This document shows positions 26,035 through 34,763 of a DNA stretch of 64,000 nt, one piece after another (within the stretch, counting starts at the first letter, position 1; the number at the start of each line of letters is the position of its first letter). The notes below the pieces were generated by a model. That model did no database searches. It was not told the DNA's origin and worked only from the letters and a program-made list of their open reading frames with translations. The translations under genes were made by a program, and so were the position numbers. Origin of the DNA: Quatrionicoccus australiensis (GTDB taxonomy: Bacteria > Pseudomonadota > Gammaproteobacteria > Burkholderiales > Rhodocyclaceae); the NCBI RefSeq assembly GCF_020510425.1, contig NZ_JAHBAH010000001.1, positions 2,213,001 through 2,277,000 on the forward strand. Reading direction: 5' to 3'.

Positions 26035-26795
26035 GTTCGCGTGTAATCGCTGTCGTGCCGGCGCGGGGCGGTTCCAAAGGTATTCCGCGCAAGAATCTAC
26101 AACCCGTTGGCGGAGTGCCGTTGATCGGTTTTGCGATTGCCGCCGGTTTGGCATGTCCGGTAATTGATACCGTGATTGCCTCGACCGATGACGAAGAGAT
26201 TGCCGCGGAAGCGATGCGCCTTGGCGCGCGCGTTCCGTTCATGCGCAGTGATGAACTGGCCTCGGACCAGGCTCCGATGCTTGATGTGTTGCTCGACTGT
26301 GTTGCCCGGATGGATCAACTCGGAGAATCCTTCGAGTATCTGGTGCTGCTCCAGCCAACCACGCCGTTCCGGAATCCGGAAGTGCTGGCGCAGGCGATCA
26401 AAGCGCTGCAGCAACAGCCAACTTACGACTCATGCGTTGCCGTGACTCCGGTCGTCGACTCACATCCGAAGCGCCTGCGCCGGATCGAGGATGGCTGCCT
26501 GCAGCCCTATCTGGCGGAAGGTGACTCCGAGCGGCAGCAACGCCAGGATCACGCAGCAGACAAAGCGTATCGTCGCTGCGGTGCTTTCTACATTACGCGC
26601 GTGTCGACCTTGCGGGAAACCGGATCGCTCTATGGTCGGAAAATTCTGCCCTGGATCGTGGAGGGGGCATCGGCGGTCACCATTGATGAACCGTATGACC
26701 TGCTGTTGGCCTCGGCGGTATGGGAAAACGAACAGCAAGATTCCGCTGTGACCGCCTTGCGGGCCCTCATGCAATCTTTCGGACAGGCTGCATGA
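26031..26795 (+). CDS. neuA: CMP-nonulosonate (N-acylneuraminate) cytidylyltransferase
   Basis: NeuA activates the nonulosonic acid with CTP to CMP-sugar, the donor for the transferase. The 254-aa enzyme has the nucleotide loop VIAVVPARGGSKGIPRKNLQPVGG at the N-terminus, ASTDDEEIAAEA, LLQPTTPFRN and a RRCGAFYITR segment. Length matches short-form NeuA proteins without a C-terminal esterase domain. It is sandwiched by overlaps with the methyltransferase (ATGA) and the next GT9 (ATGA). Confidence 0.9.
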   Translation: MSSRVIAVVPARGGSKGIPRKNLQPVGGVPLIGFAIAAGLACPVIDTVIASTDDEEIAAEAMRLGARVPFMRSDELASDQAPMLDVLLDCVARMDQLGESFEYLVLLQPTTPFRNPEVLAQAIKALQQQPTYDSCVAVTPVVDSHPKRLRRIEDGCLQPYLAEGDSERQQRQDHAADKAYRRCGAFYITRVSTLRETGSLYGRKILPWIVEGASAVTIDEPYDLLLASAVWENEQQDSAVTALRALMQSFGQAA

Positions 26796-27841
26796 GGCCG
26801 GTGGCGGGTGACCCCAAGGCCATCCTGGTCATTCGGCGTGACAACATCGGCGACCTGATCTGTACGACCCCTTTGTTTGCCGCGCTGCGTCAGCGCTTTC
26901 CAAATACCTACCTGGCGGCGCTGGTCAATAGCTACAACGAACCGGCCATTCAGGGGAATCCGCATCTTGATGCCGTGTTTTCCTACACGAAGGGGAAGCA
27001 TTCGGTTGATGAGCCGATCTGGCGGGCCTACCTGCGTCGCGCAAAGCTGCTCTGGCAATTGCGCCGGATGCGTTTCGACTATGTCGTTCTGGCAACCGGC
27101 GGCGTTGCCTTTCGCTCGCTGAAGTTTGCCCGGATGTTGCGCCCACGGCAGGTCATCGGTTTTGTTACCGAGGCGGTCCATCCGTTGGGAATCAGCCTTC
27201 CCCTATCGCATCAGGGCGGCGAGTGCCTGCATGAAACCGAGGATGTTTTCCGTCTTTTGCAGCCGCTGGGGATTTCCGGTGAAATTCCCGGGTTGACCGT
27301 CGTGGCCGACGTGGAACAGGCAGCGAATTTGCGTGCTGCCTTGCCGCCTTCGATCAGCCAGGGTAGCGGCCCGCTGCTTGCCTTGCACATCAGCGCGCGC
27401 AAGGAAAAGCAGCGCTGGCCGGTCGAACGTTTTGCCGAGCTGGCGCATCGTCTGCATGCCGAGCATGCGGCAAGATTCCTGATCTTCTGGTCGCCCGGCG
27501 ACGAAAACAATCCCTTCCATCCTGGTGACGATGGCAAGGCGAAGCGATTGCTCGCACTGATGGCCGACTTGCCGGTAGCGCCGATCCCGACCGCGCATCT
27601 TTCCGGCTTGATTGCCGGCTTGTCCTTGTGCGATGCCGCCGTGCTTTCCGATGGCGGGGCGATGCATGTCGCTGCGGGGCTGGGCAAGCCGCTGGTCTGT
27701 TTTTTCGGGAACTCGTCGGCGGCGCGCTGGCATCCGTGGAAGGTCCCCTACGCGCTATTGCAGAAACCTTCGCGCGATGTCTCCGATATCAGCGTCGAAG
27801 AGGCCGCCGCGGCTTTTGCCCGCTTGCTGCCCCGCCCCTAG
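26792..27841 (+). CDS. Glycosyltransferase family 9 (ADP-heptose-type)
   Basis: The third GT9 of the cluster, 349 aa, with ILVIRRDNIGDLICTTPLFAALRQRFPN, LHISARKEKQRWPVERFAELAHRL and LCDAAVLSDGGAMHVAAGLGKPLVCFFGNSS. Start ATG 26792 overlaps the neuA stop. Its own stop codon shares the tetranucleotide CTAG with the stop of the convergent polA gene, so the cluster ends without spacer DNA. Family 9 implies a heptose or related transfer in the LPS core. Confidence 0.8.
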   Translation: MRPVAGDPKAILVIRRDNIGDLICTTPLFAALRQRFPNTYLAALVNSYNEPAIQGNPHLDAVFSYTKGKHSVDEPIWRAYLRRAKLLWQLRRMRFDYVVLATGGVAFRSLKFARMLRPRQVIGFVTEAVHPLGISLPLSHQGGECLHETEDVFRLLQPLGISGEIPGLTVVADVEQAANLRAALPPSISQGSGPLLALHISARKEKQRWPVERFAELAHRLHAEHAARFLIFWSPGDENNPFHPGDDGKAKRLLALMADLPVAPIPTAHLSGLIAGLSLCDAAVLSDGGAMHVAAGLGKPLVCFFGNSSAARWHPWKVPYALLQKPSRDVSDISVEEAAAAFARLLPRP

Positions 27842-30561
27842 TGCGCCGCTTCCCAGTTTGCCCCAACGCCGACTTCGACGAGTAGCGGCACCTTCAGTTC
27901 GGCGACCTGGCACATCAGGCCGGGCAGTTGGGTGCGGACTTCGTTCAGTTCGGCATCGGGCACTTCTAGCACCAGTTCGTCGTGTACCTGCAGCACGAGG
28001 CGTGATTGCAGGGCACTGGCGTTCAGCCAGTCCTGCACGGCGATCATTGCCAGCTTGATCAGGTCGGCCGCGGTGCCCTGCATCGGCGCGTTGATTGCGG
28101 CGCGTTCGGCGCCCTGGCGGCGGTTGCCGTTGCTCGAGCGGATGTCCGGGAACCACAGGCGGCGGCCGAAGGCGGTTTCGACGTAGCCGGTCTGGCGCGC
28201 CATTTCGCGCGCTTCTTCCATGTAGCGGGCGACGCCGGGATAACGCGCGAAATAGCGGTCGATGTAGGTCTGCGCCGCGCTGCGTTCCAGGTCGAGCTGG
28301 CGGGCCAGACCGAAGGCGCTCATGCCGTAGATCAGACCGAAATTGATGCTCTTGGCGACGCGGCGCTGGTCGGGGCCGACCTCGCCGAGGGCGACGCCGA
28401 AAATCTCGGCCGCCGTCGCCCGGTGTACGTCTTCGCCGAGGGCAAAAGCCTCGAGCAGGCGTTCGTCGCCGGAGAGGTGCGCCATGATGCGCAGCTCGAT
28501 CTGCGAATAGTCGGCCGAGACGATGCTGCTGCCGGCCGGGGCGATGAAGGCAGTGCGGATCTTGCGGCCTTCCTCGCTGCGTACCGGGATGTTCTGCAGG
28601 TTGGGGTCGCTCGAAGCGAGGCGGCCGGTGACCACGGCGGCCTGCGAGAAGTGCGTATGGACGCGGCCGGTCTGCAGATTGACCATGCGCGGCAGCTTGT
28701 CGGTGTAGGTGCCCTTCAACTTGGACAGGCTGCGGTGTTCGAGCAGCAGCTTAGGCAGCGGGTAGTCGAGGGCGAGTTCGGAAAGCACTTCCTCATCGGT
28801 CGACGGCCCGCCCGAGGGCGTTTTCTTCTTGACCGGCAGGCCCTGTTTCTCGAACAGGATGTCGGCGAGCTGTTTGGGCGAGGCGAGATTGAACGGCTGG
28901 CCGGCGAGTTCGTAGGCCTGCGCCTCGAGCGACATGATCTTCTGGCCCATCTCGTGACTCTGCCGTGCCAGCACGGCGCTGTCGATCAGGATGCCATTGC
29001 GTTCGATCTGCCAGATCACCTGGCGAGCCGGCATTTCGATGTCGTGATAGATGCGGTGCAGGCCGGGTTCGCCGGCGAATTGCGGATGCAGCACGTGGTG
29101 CACGCGCAGCGTCACGTCGGCATCTTCGGCGGCGTAGGTGGCGGCGCGTTCGATATCGACCTGGTCGAAGCCGATCTGCTTGGCGCCCTTGCCGCACAGG
29201 TCTTCGTAGGCGATGGTGGCGAGCCCAAGGTGGCGCGAGCAGAGCTGGCCGAGGTCATGGCCCTTGTCGGACTCGATGACGTAGCTCTGCAGCATGGTGT
29301 CGTGGGCGATGCCGGCCAGCGCGATGCCGTGATTGGCGAAGACGTGCTGGTCGTACTTGGCGTTTTGCAGCACTTTCTTGCGGTCGACCGCTTCCAGCCA
29401 GGGTTTCAGCCTGGCCAGCACTTCGTCCAGCGGCAACTGGTCGAGCGCGCCCGGGGCGGTATGGCCGAGCGGGATGTAGCAGGCCTCGCCCGGCGTCACC
29501 GCCAGCGAGATGCCGACGATGCGCGCTTCAAACGAGCCGAGGCTGGTCGTTTCGGTATCCAGGGCGGTCAACGCCGCGTTTTCGATCTTTTTCAGCCAGA
29601 CCTCGAGTTGCGCCCAGGTGAATACCGTCTCGTAGTTCACTTCGATGCTCGGGGCGGGCACTGCCGGGGCTTCGTCCGGCGTCGAGGTGCGTGCCGGCAG
29701 GGCGGCGCCGGCCTGGGCGCCGTCGATTTCGCTGAGCCAGCTGCGGAACTGGTAGCGGGTGTACAGCGTGCGCAGGGTGTCGTCGTCGCGTGGCGTCGCG
29801 GTCAGCTGGCTGGGCGCCGGCAGGTTGGAGAGATCGCAGGCCACGGTGACCAGCTTCCTGCCGAGCGGCAGGAAGGCGAGGTGGTCGCGCAGGTTCTGGC
29901 CGACCACGCCGCCGATTTCGTCGGCATGCGCGACGATTTCATCGAGCGAACCGTACTGGTTCAGCCATTTCAGCGCCGTCTTCGGACCGCACTTGGCAAC
30001 GCCGGGCACGCCGTCGACGGTGTCGCCGACCAGCGCCAGGTAATCGACGATCTTGCCCGGCGGTACGCCGAACTTGGCTTCGACGCCGGCTTCGTCGAGC
30101 AGCTCGTTGCTCATCGTGTTGTACCAGCGGACCAGTGGATTGACCAATTGGGTCAGGTCCTTGTCGCCGGTGGAAATCAGCGTTTCCAGGCCGTCGACCG
30201 TAGCGCGCGTGGACAGCGTGCCGATCACGTCGTCGGCCTCGACGCCGTCGACCATCAGCAGCGGCCAGCCGGCGGCCTTGATGGCGGCGTGCAGCGGTTC
30301 GATCTGGCTGACCATCTCGGGCGGCATCGGCGGGCGGTGCGCCTTGTATTCCGGATACCAGTCGTCACGGAAGGTCTTGCCCTTGGCGTCGAAGACGACG
30401 GCCTTGTAGTCGGCCTTGTAGTCGCTTTCCAGACGACGTAGCATGTTCAAAACGCCGTAGATGGCGCCGGTCGGCTCGCCAGCCTGGTTGCGCAGGTCGG
30501 GCAGGGCGTGGAAGGCACGATAAAGGTAGGACGAACCGTCCACCAACAACAAGAGAGGCAT
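27838..30561 (-). CDS. polA: DNA polymerase I
   Basis: The 907-aa repair and Okazaki-processing polymerase has all three domains: 5'-3' exonuclease (LLLVDGSSYLYRAFHALP, TGDKDLTQLV, YLALVGDTVDGVPG), a 3'-5' exonuclease with preserved catalytic residues (TALDTETTS, YAAEDADVT), and the polymerase with motif A ADYSQIELRIMAHLSG, motif B RRVAKSINFGLIYGMS and motif C LVLQVHDELVLEVP. ATG 30561 gives MPLLLLVDGSS as in relatives; an ATG at 30627 is possible but adds an unlike N-terminus. Starts here and at the LOG gene are only 5 bases apart. Confidence 0.95.
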   Translation of the reverse strand: MPLLLLVDGSSYLYRAFHALPDLRNQAGEPTGAIYGVLNMLRRLESDYKADYKAVVFDAKGKTFRDDWYPEYKAHRPPMPPEMVSQIEPLHAAIKAAGWPLLMVDGVEADDVIGTLSTRATVDGLETLISTGDKDLTQLVNPLVRWYNTMSNELLDEAGVEAKFGVPPGKIVDYLALVGDTVDGVPGVAKCGPKTALKWLNQYGSLDEIVAHADEIGGVVGQNLRDHLAFLPLGRKLVTVACDLSNLPAPSQLTATPRDDDTLRTLYTRYQFRSWLSEIDGAQAGAALPARTSTPDEAPAVPAPSIEVNYETVFTWAQLEVWLKKIENAALTALDTETTSLGSFEARIVGISLAVTPGEACYIPLGHTAPGALDQLPLDEVLARLKPWLEAVDRKKVLQNAKYDQHVFANHGIALAGIAHDTMLQSYVIESDKGHDLGQLCSRHLGLATIAYEDLCGKGAKQIGFDQVDIERAATYAAEDADVTLRVHHVLHPQFAGEPGLHRIYHDIEMPARQVIWQIERNGILIDSAVLARQSHEMGQKIMSLEAQAYELAGQPFNLASPKQLADILFEKQGLPVKKKTPSGGPSTDEEVLSELALDYPLPKLLLEHRSLSKLKGTYTDKLPRMVNLQTGRVHTHFSQAAVVTGRLASSDPNLQNIPVRSEEGRKIRTAFIAPAGSSIVSADYSQIELRIMAHLSGDERLLEAFALGEDVHRATAAEIFGVALGEVGPDQRRVAKSINFGLIYGMSAFGLARQLDLERSAAQTYIDRYFARYPGVARYMEEAREMARQTGYVETAFGRRLWFPDIRSSNGNRRQGAERAAINAPMQGTAADLIKLAMIAVQDWLNASALQSRLVLQVHDELVLEVPDAELNEVRTQLPGLMCQVAELKVPLLVEVGVGANWEAAH

Positions 30562-30566
30562 GAGAA

Positions 30567-31295
30567 GTGACGGAAAGTGAAAAACTGGTGATGGGCGTGG
30601 AATCCGAGGCCCTGTTGCAATCGGCATCGGCCCGTGAGTCCTGGCGGATTTTCGGCATTATGTCAGAGTTCGTCGAGGCGACCGAACGTCTGGCCGCGAT
30701 CAAGCCGGCCGTGACCATCTTCGGCAGCGCCCGCGTCAAGGAAGGCTCGCCATACTACGAACTGACCGAAAAGACCGCCCGCCTGCTCTCCGACTCCGGT
30801 TTCTCGGTCATCTCGGGCGGCGGTCCGGGCATCATGGAGGCCGCCAACAAGGGCGCCTTCTTCGGCAAGTCGCCGTCGGTCGGCCTCAACATCCAGTTGC
30901 CGCACGAGCAGCAGAACAATCCCTACCAGGACATCTCGCAGACCTTCCGCCACTTCTTCGCGCGCAAGTACATGTTCGTGCGCTTTGCCAGCGCCTATGT
31001 CGTGATGCCCGGCGGTTTCGGCACCCTCGACGAACTGATGGAAGCGCTGACCCTGATCCAGACCGGCAAGGCGCGCAAGATTCCGCTGATCCTGGTCGGC
31101 ACCGATTTCTGGAAGGGCATGATCGACTGGTTCAAGGAGAAACTCGTCGAGGAAAAAATGGTCGACCCTGAAGACATCAAGCTGATCCAGCTGATCGACC
31201 AGCCGGAGCAGGTTGTCGAGGCCATTTTCAAGCATTACGAAGCGCGTCCGTTCACGCCCCTGCCGAACGAGCGCGAACTGATGCTCAACCTGTAA
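30567..31295 (+). CDS. LOG-family (TIGR00730) nucleotide phosphoribohydrolase-like protein
   Basis: A 242-aa Rossmann-fold protein of the LOG / lysine-decarboxylase-like family, whose studied members split nucleoside monophosphates (cytokinin or purine/pyrimidine) into base and ribose phosphate. The signature MPGGFGTLDELMEAL, the preceding VISGGGPGIMEAANKGAF and TIFGSARVKEGSPYYE are clear. Start GTG 30567 has AGAGG 8 bases upstream; ATG 30591 is an alternative. It diverges from polA with almost no spacer, so promoters must lie inside one or the other gene. Confidence 0.82.
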   Translation: MTESEKLVMGVESEALLQSASARESWRIFGIMSEFVEATERLAAIKPAVTIFGSARVKEGSPYYELTEKTARLLSDSGFSVISGGGPGIMEAANKGAFFGKSPSVGLNIQLPHEQQNNPYQDISQTFRHFFARKYMFVRFASAYVVMPGGFGTLDELMEALTLIQTGKARKIPLILVGTDFWKGMIDWFKEKLVEEKMVDPEDIKLIQLIDQPEQVVEAIFKHYEARPFTPLPNERELMLNL

Positions 31296-31328
31296 TAAAA
31301 TCAGGTCCAGATTACCGAGGAAACCTTC

Positions 31329-31655
31329 ATGCGCCGCCTTCTTCCCCTGTTGTTGCTTGCCGCCCTGCCTGTCTGGGCGCAGACCGAGCCGCAGCCGCTG
31401 CCCGCCATTCCGCCGCCGCCACCCGGCATGGAAGCCTTCGATGCCGCCCTCGAGCCGCAGGTCACCATCGTCAAGTCCGAAAAGGACTCGCGCGAGGAGT
31501 TCCGCATCAAGGGCAAGCTGTACATGATCAAGGTCACCCCGTCGGTCGGCAAGCCGTACTACCTGGTCGACCGTCAGGGCGACGGCAATTTCATCGAAGC
31601 CGATATCGCACCCAATCCGGTCCGCCCGCCGATGTGGGTCATCCACAGCTGGTAA
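31329..31655 (+). CDS. DUF2782 exported protein
   Basis: A 108-aa protein with a Sec signal peptide (MRRLLPLLLLAALPVWAQ) followed by a Pro-rich spacer (PLPAIPPPPPG) and a conserved C-terminal core (EEFRIKGKLYMIKVTPSVGKPYYLVDRQGDGNF) that is the DUF2782 family. It is probably periplasmic; no function is known. It precedes thrB in the same direction, which is the usual neighbourhood in Betaproteobacteria. Confidence 0.8.
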   Translation: MRRLLPLLLLAALPVWAQTEPQPLPAIPPPPPGMEAFDAALEPQVTIVKSEKDSREEFRIKGKLYMIKVTPSVGKPYYLVDRQGDGNFIEADIAPNPVRPPMWVIHSW

Positions 31656-31658
31656 GCC

Positions 31659-32585
31659 TTGTCGGTCTACACCACAGTTGGCCGCAGCGAACTGGCCGAC
31701 TGGCTCCGGCCGCTCGGCCTGGGTGAGTTGCTTGAGCATGTCGGCATCGCTGCCGGCATGCAGAACTCCAATTATTTCGTGACGACAGCCAGCGGCCGTT
31801 ATGTGCTGACCTTGTTCGAGCACATTGACGCTGCTGCCCTCGATTTCTATCTGGCCTTGATGGATCACCTCGCGGTGCGCGGCATTCCCTGTCCGCAGCC
31901 GCTTGCCGATCACGCTGGCCGCCGCTGGCGCACGCTGGCCGGCAAGCCGGCGGCGTTGCTCAGCTGCCTGCCGGGCGCGCCGCTGGAAACGCCCGCAGCG
32001 GTCGACTGCGAAAAACTGGGCGAAATGCTCGCCCGCTTGCATCTGGCTGCCGCCGATTTCAGCGACCCCTTGCCCAATCCCTGCGGTGCCGCCTGGCGGG
32101 CGCGGGTCGGTGCCTGGCTGCTGCCGCAGGTCACGCCGGCCGAGCGCGAGCTGCTCGCCGACGAACTCGCCTTCCAGGCGGCGCAGGATTATTCGGCGCT
32201 GCCGCAGGGCGTCATTCATGCCGACCTGTTCCGCGACAACGTGTTGTGGGCGCCGGACGGTCGACTGTCCGGCGTGCTCGATTTCTATTTCGCCGGTGCC
32301 GACGCCTGGCTGTTCGATCTGGCGGTGGTTGCCAACGACTGGTGTTTCACTGACGCAACACTGGCCGGGCTGCTCGCCGGCTATGTCGCGCAACGCCCGC
32401 TCACGCCGGCGGAGACGGCCGCCTGGCCGGCCATGCGGCGAGCCGCGGCACTGCGCTTCTGGCTGCTCCGGCTCGAGGTCAGGCACCGTCCGCGCGCTGG
32501 CGAAGTGGTGACAATCAAGGACCCGGACGATTTTGCCCGCCTTTTGCAGCGTTTTCGCCTTGCCGACGCGGCCTCGCCCCGTTAG
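31659..32585 (+). CDS. thrB: Homoserine kinase (aminoglycoside phosphotransferase fold)
   Basis: ThrB phosphorylates homoserine in threonine synthesis. This 308-aa type belongs to the choline/aminoglycoside kinase fold, not the GHMP fold of E. coli ThrB: VIHADLFRDNVLW is the catalytic loop (Asp and Asn), and GVLDFYFAGADAWLFDLAVVANDW the metal-binding block. The start is TTG 31659, four bases after DUF2782; the first Met of the product would be MSVYTTVGRSELADWL, matching relatives. It is likely one transcript with DUF2782 and the membrane proteins after it. Confidence 0.88.
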   Translation: MSVYTTVGRSELADWLRPLGLGELLEHVGIAAGMQNSNYFVTTASGRYVLTLFEHIDAAALDFYLALMDHLAVRGIPCPQPLADHAGRRWRTLAGKPAALLSCLPGAPLETPAAVDCEKLGEMLARLHLAAADFSDPLPNPCGAAWRARVGAWLLPQVTPAERELLADELAFQAAQDYSALPQGVIHADLFRDNVLWAPDGRLSGVLDFYFAGADAWLFDLAVVANDWCFTDATLAGLLAGYVAQRPLTPAETAAWPAMRRAAALRFWLLRLEVRHRPRAGEVVTIKDPDDFARLLQRFRLADAASPR

Positions 32586-32594
32586 CATCCGCGC

Positions 32595-33341
32595 ATGAAC
32601 GAAACTACCGCTTTTCCCATGGCGCCGGCCGCTTTTACCGGCGAAAGCCGCGAAGTCGACCCGGGCGCCTGTTTTGACTGGTTGCGTCAGGGCTGGGCCA
32701 TGTTCCTGGCCAATCCGGGCGTCTGGATCGGTTGCTCGGTCCTGATGCTGATCATGCTGATGGCCATCTCCATCGTGCCTTTCTTCGGCCAGGTTGCCGC
32801 GCATCTGCTGGTGCCCCTGTTCGGCGCTGGCATGGTGCAGATTTGCCGGCATCTGGCGAACGGCCAGGAGCCGCAGATTGCCGACCTGTTTGCCGGTTTT
32901 CACCACCAGGCCGGGCAACTGGTCATGGTCGGCGTCTTTTTCGCCGCCGGCGTTTTCGGCATCGCCTTCATCGCCTTTCTGCTGGTGACCGGCGGTGTGC
33001 TGGGCGGCGTTGTGACCGGCCGCGTTGCCGGCTTCGGCATTGCCTTCGGTGGCGTCATGCTGGCCGGCCTGCTGGTCATGGTCTTGTCCATTCCGGTGAT
33101 CATGGCGACCTGGTTTGCGCCGGCCCTGGTTTTCTTCCATGACATGAAGCCGCTCGACGCAATGAAGGCGAGCTTTGCCGCCGGCGCCAAGAACTGGCTG
33201 GCGATGACCATTTTCGGCGTCTTCCTCGTTGTCGTGCTGTTCTTCGCCATGCTGCCGCTCGGTTTGGGTCTGTTGCTGCTGCTGCCGGTCTTCTCCGGTG
33301 CGGTGTACGCCTCGTACCGCGACATTTTCGTGGGCAGCTGA
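32595..33341 (+). CDS. BPSS1780-like integral membrane protein
   Basis: A 248-aa protein with six or so hydrophobic segments, preceded by a cytoplasmic N-terminus (about 30 residues) with FDWLRQGWAMFLANPGVWIGCS. It resembles the BPSS1780/DUF2189-type membrane proteins of Betaproteobacteria, whose function is unknown. The next gene encodes a related protein, and the shared feature is the amphipathic start, repeating ‘W…NP…’ helix and a terminal AxYASYRDIF motif; the two are probably an old tandem duplication. Confidence 0.65.
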   Translation: MNETTAFPMAPAAFTGESREVDPGACFDWLRQGWAMFLANPGVWIGCSVLMLIMLMAISIVPFFGQVAAHLLVPLFGAGMVQICRHLANGQEPQIADLFAGFHHQAGQLVMVGVFFAAGVFGIAFIAFLLVTGGVLGGVVTGRVAGFGIAFGGVMLAGLLVMVLSIPVIMATWFAPALVFFHDMKPLDAMKASFAAGAKNWLAMTIFGVFLVVVLFFAMLPLGLGLLLLLPVFSGAVYASYRDIFVGS

Positions 33342-33343
33342 CG

Positions 33344-34117
33344 GTGCGCGCCCAGACGCTTCCTGCCGTTGCCGGCTGGCGCTGGATCGGCACCGGCTTC
33401 CTGATCTTCCGCCGTAATCCGCCGATGCTGGCGATCCTGGTGGTGACCTACTGGTTCACGCTGATTTTCCTCAACATCCTGCCGGTACTCGGCGCGCTGG
33501 CCGCCTCCATGGTCGTGCCCGGCCTCTCGGTCGGCCTGATGCAGGCGGCGCGCAACCTTGAGCGCGGCCAGCCGGTCAGCATCCAGACGCTGTTTGCCGG
33601 CCTCAAGGAAAACACCCGTACGCTGGTCGCCCTCGGCGCCCTCTACCTGTTCTGCACGCTGGGCATACTCGGCGTCTCGGCGCTGGTCGATGGCGGCGAC
33701 CTGCTGCGTTACATGCTGGCGAACACCCGCGCCGAGCGCGCCGCGGTCGAGGATGCCGATTTCCTGCTGCCCGGGCTGGTCGTCATGCTCCTGCTCGTGC
33801 CGCTGCTGATGGCCTACTGGTTTGCGCCGGTACTGGCTGCCTGGCATCGGCTGTCGCTCGCCAAGTCGCTGTTCTTCAGCTTTGTCGCCTGCTGGCTGAA
33901 CTGGCGCCCCTTCCTGACCTACTGCGCCGGCCTGCTGGTTGTTGCCGGGGTGATTCCCGGTCTGCTGCTCGGCATCCTGCTCATCCTGTTTCCCGGCGCC
34001 GAAGGCTTCATCACCACGCTGGTGACGGTGCCGATGGCGCTGTTCGTTGCACCGGTCATCTTCGCCAGCTTCTACGCAGCCTACCGCGACATCTTCGGCA
34101 TTTCCGAAATTGTCTGA
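33344..34117 (+). CDS. BPSS1780-family integral membrane protein (paralogue)
   Basis: A 257-aa protein with six predicted membrane segments, starting from GTG 33344, two bases after the previous stop. N-terminal AGWRWIGTGFLIFRRNPPMLAILVV and C-terminal FYAAYRDIFG resemble the upstream paralogue (LRQGWAMFLANPG, YASYRDIF). Function is not known. nadD starts inside its last codons in another frame, so it is part of the same transcription unit as nadD. Confidence 0.65.
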   Translation: MRAQTLPAVAGWRWIGTGFLIFRRNPPMLAILVVTYWFTLIFLNILPVLGALAASMVVPGLSVGLMQAARNLERGQPVSIQTLFAGLKENTRTLVALGALYLFCTLGILGVSALVDGGDLLRYMLANTRAERAAVEDADFLLPGLVVMLLLVPLLMAYWFAPVLAAWHRLSLAKSLFFSFVACWLNWRPFLTYCAGLLVVAGVIPGLLLGILLILFPGAEGFITTLVTVPMALFVAPVIFASFYAAYRDIFGISEIV

Positions 34118-34763
34118 ACCGCTCGGCATTTTCGGCGGGACTTTCGATCCCGTCCATTTCGGCCACCTGCGTCTGGCCGAGGAGTCGATCGGTCATCTCG
34201 GCCTCGGTGGCGTGCGCTGGATTCCTGCCGGCCAGCCGCCGCATCGTGGTGCACCGCAGGTGACCGCGGCACAGCGCCTCGAGATGGTCAGGCGGTCGAC
34301 CGCCGGAAATGCCCGTTTTTCGGTCGACGCGAGCGAGGTCGAGGCCGCGGCGCCGAGTTACACCATTCATACGCTGGAGCGTTTGCGCCGCGAACTGGGC
34401 AGTGCCCAGTCGCTCGTCCTGCTCGTCGGTGCCGATGCCTTTGCCGGCCTGGCGAGCTGGCATCGCTGGCGCGATATTCTCGCCCTGGCGCACATTGCCG
34501 TCTCGCACCGGCCCGGTTTTCCGGTCGAAATGGCCAGCCTGCCCGCCGAACTCGCCAGCGAATTCAACGCCCGCCGGCTGAGCGATGTTGCCGGCCTGAA
34601 AGCCTCTGCCAGCGGGGCTATCGTCACTTTCGCAATGACCCAGCTGGCGATTTCGGCAACCCAGATCCGCAAGCTGCTGGCCAACGACCTGTCGGCGCGC
34701 TATTTGCTGCCGGACGCCGTTCTCGACTATATTCAGACTAATTCCCTCTACAGAAACTCCTAA
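34110..34763 (+). CDS. nadD: Nicotinate-nucleotide adenylyltransferase
   Basis: NadD makes nicotinate adenine dinucleotide from nicotinate mononucleotide and ATP, late in NAD synthesis. The 217-aa product has LGIFGGTFDPVHFGHLRLAEE (the GTFDPxHxGH nucleotidyltransferase motif) and TQLAISATQIRKLLAND (the ISSTxIR-type motif). I prefer TTG 34110, which puts the motif at residue 5 as usual; an ATG at 34047 would add 21 residues inside the previous gene. Its stop overlaps the rsfS start (TAATG). Confidence 0.9.
   Translation: MSEPLGIFGGTFDPVHFGHLRLAEESIGHLGLGGVRWIPAGQPPHRGAPQVTAAQRLEMVRRSTAGNARFSVDASEVEAAAPSYTIHTLERLRRELGSAQSLVLLVGADAFAGLASWHRWRDILALAHIAVSHRPGFPVEMASLPAELASEFNARRLSDVAGLKASASGAIVTFAMTQLAISATQIRKLLANDLSARYLLPDAVLDYIQTNSLYRNS

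Noticed and set aside
6260..27841. Exosortase/PEP-CTERM polysaccharide locus
   Set aside because: The AsnB-type gene at 16763 resembles those of exosortase loci, but no exosortase, PEP-CTERM protein, Wzx or chain-length regulator was seen.
28006..30441. Long plus-strand open frame of 811 codons opposite polA
   Set aside because: It is a shadow of the GC-rich polA gene; the product is rich in Gly/Arg/Ala/Val repeats with no domain, while the opposite strand gives a complete DNA polymerase I.
30663..33140. Minus-strand open frame of 825 codons
   Set aside because: Opposite LOG, DUF2782, thrB and a membrane protein gene, all with recognised motifs; the product is Gln/His/Arg-rich low-complexity sequence.
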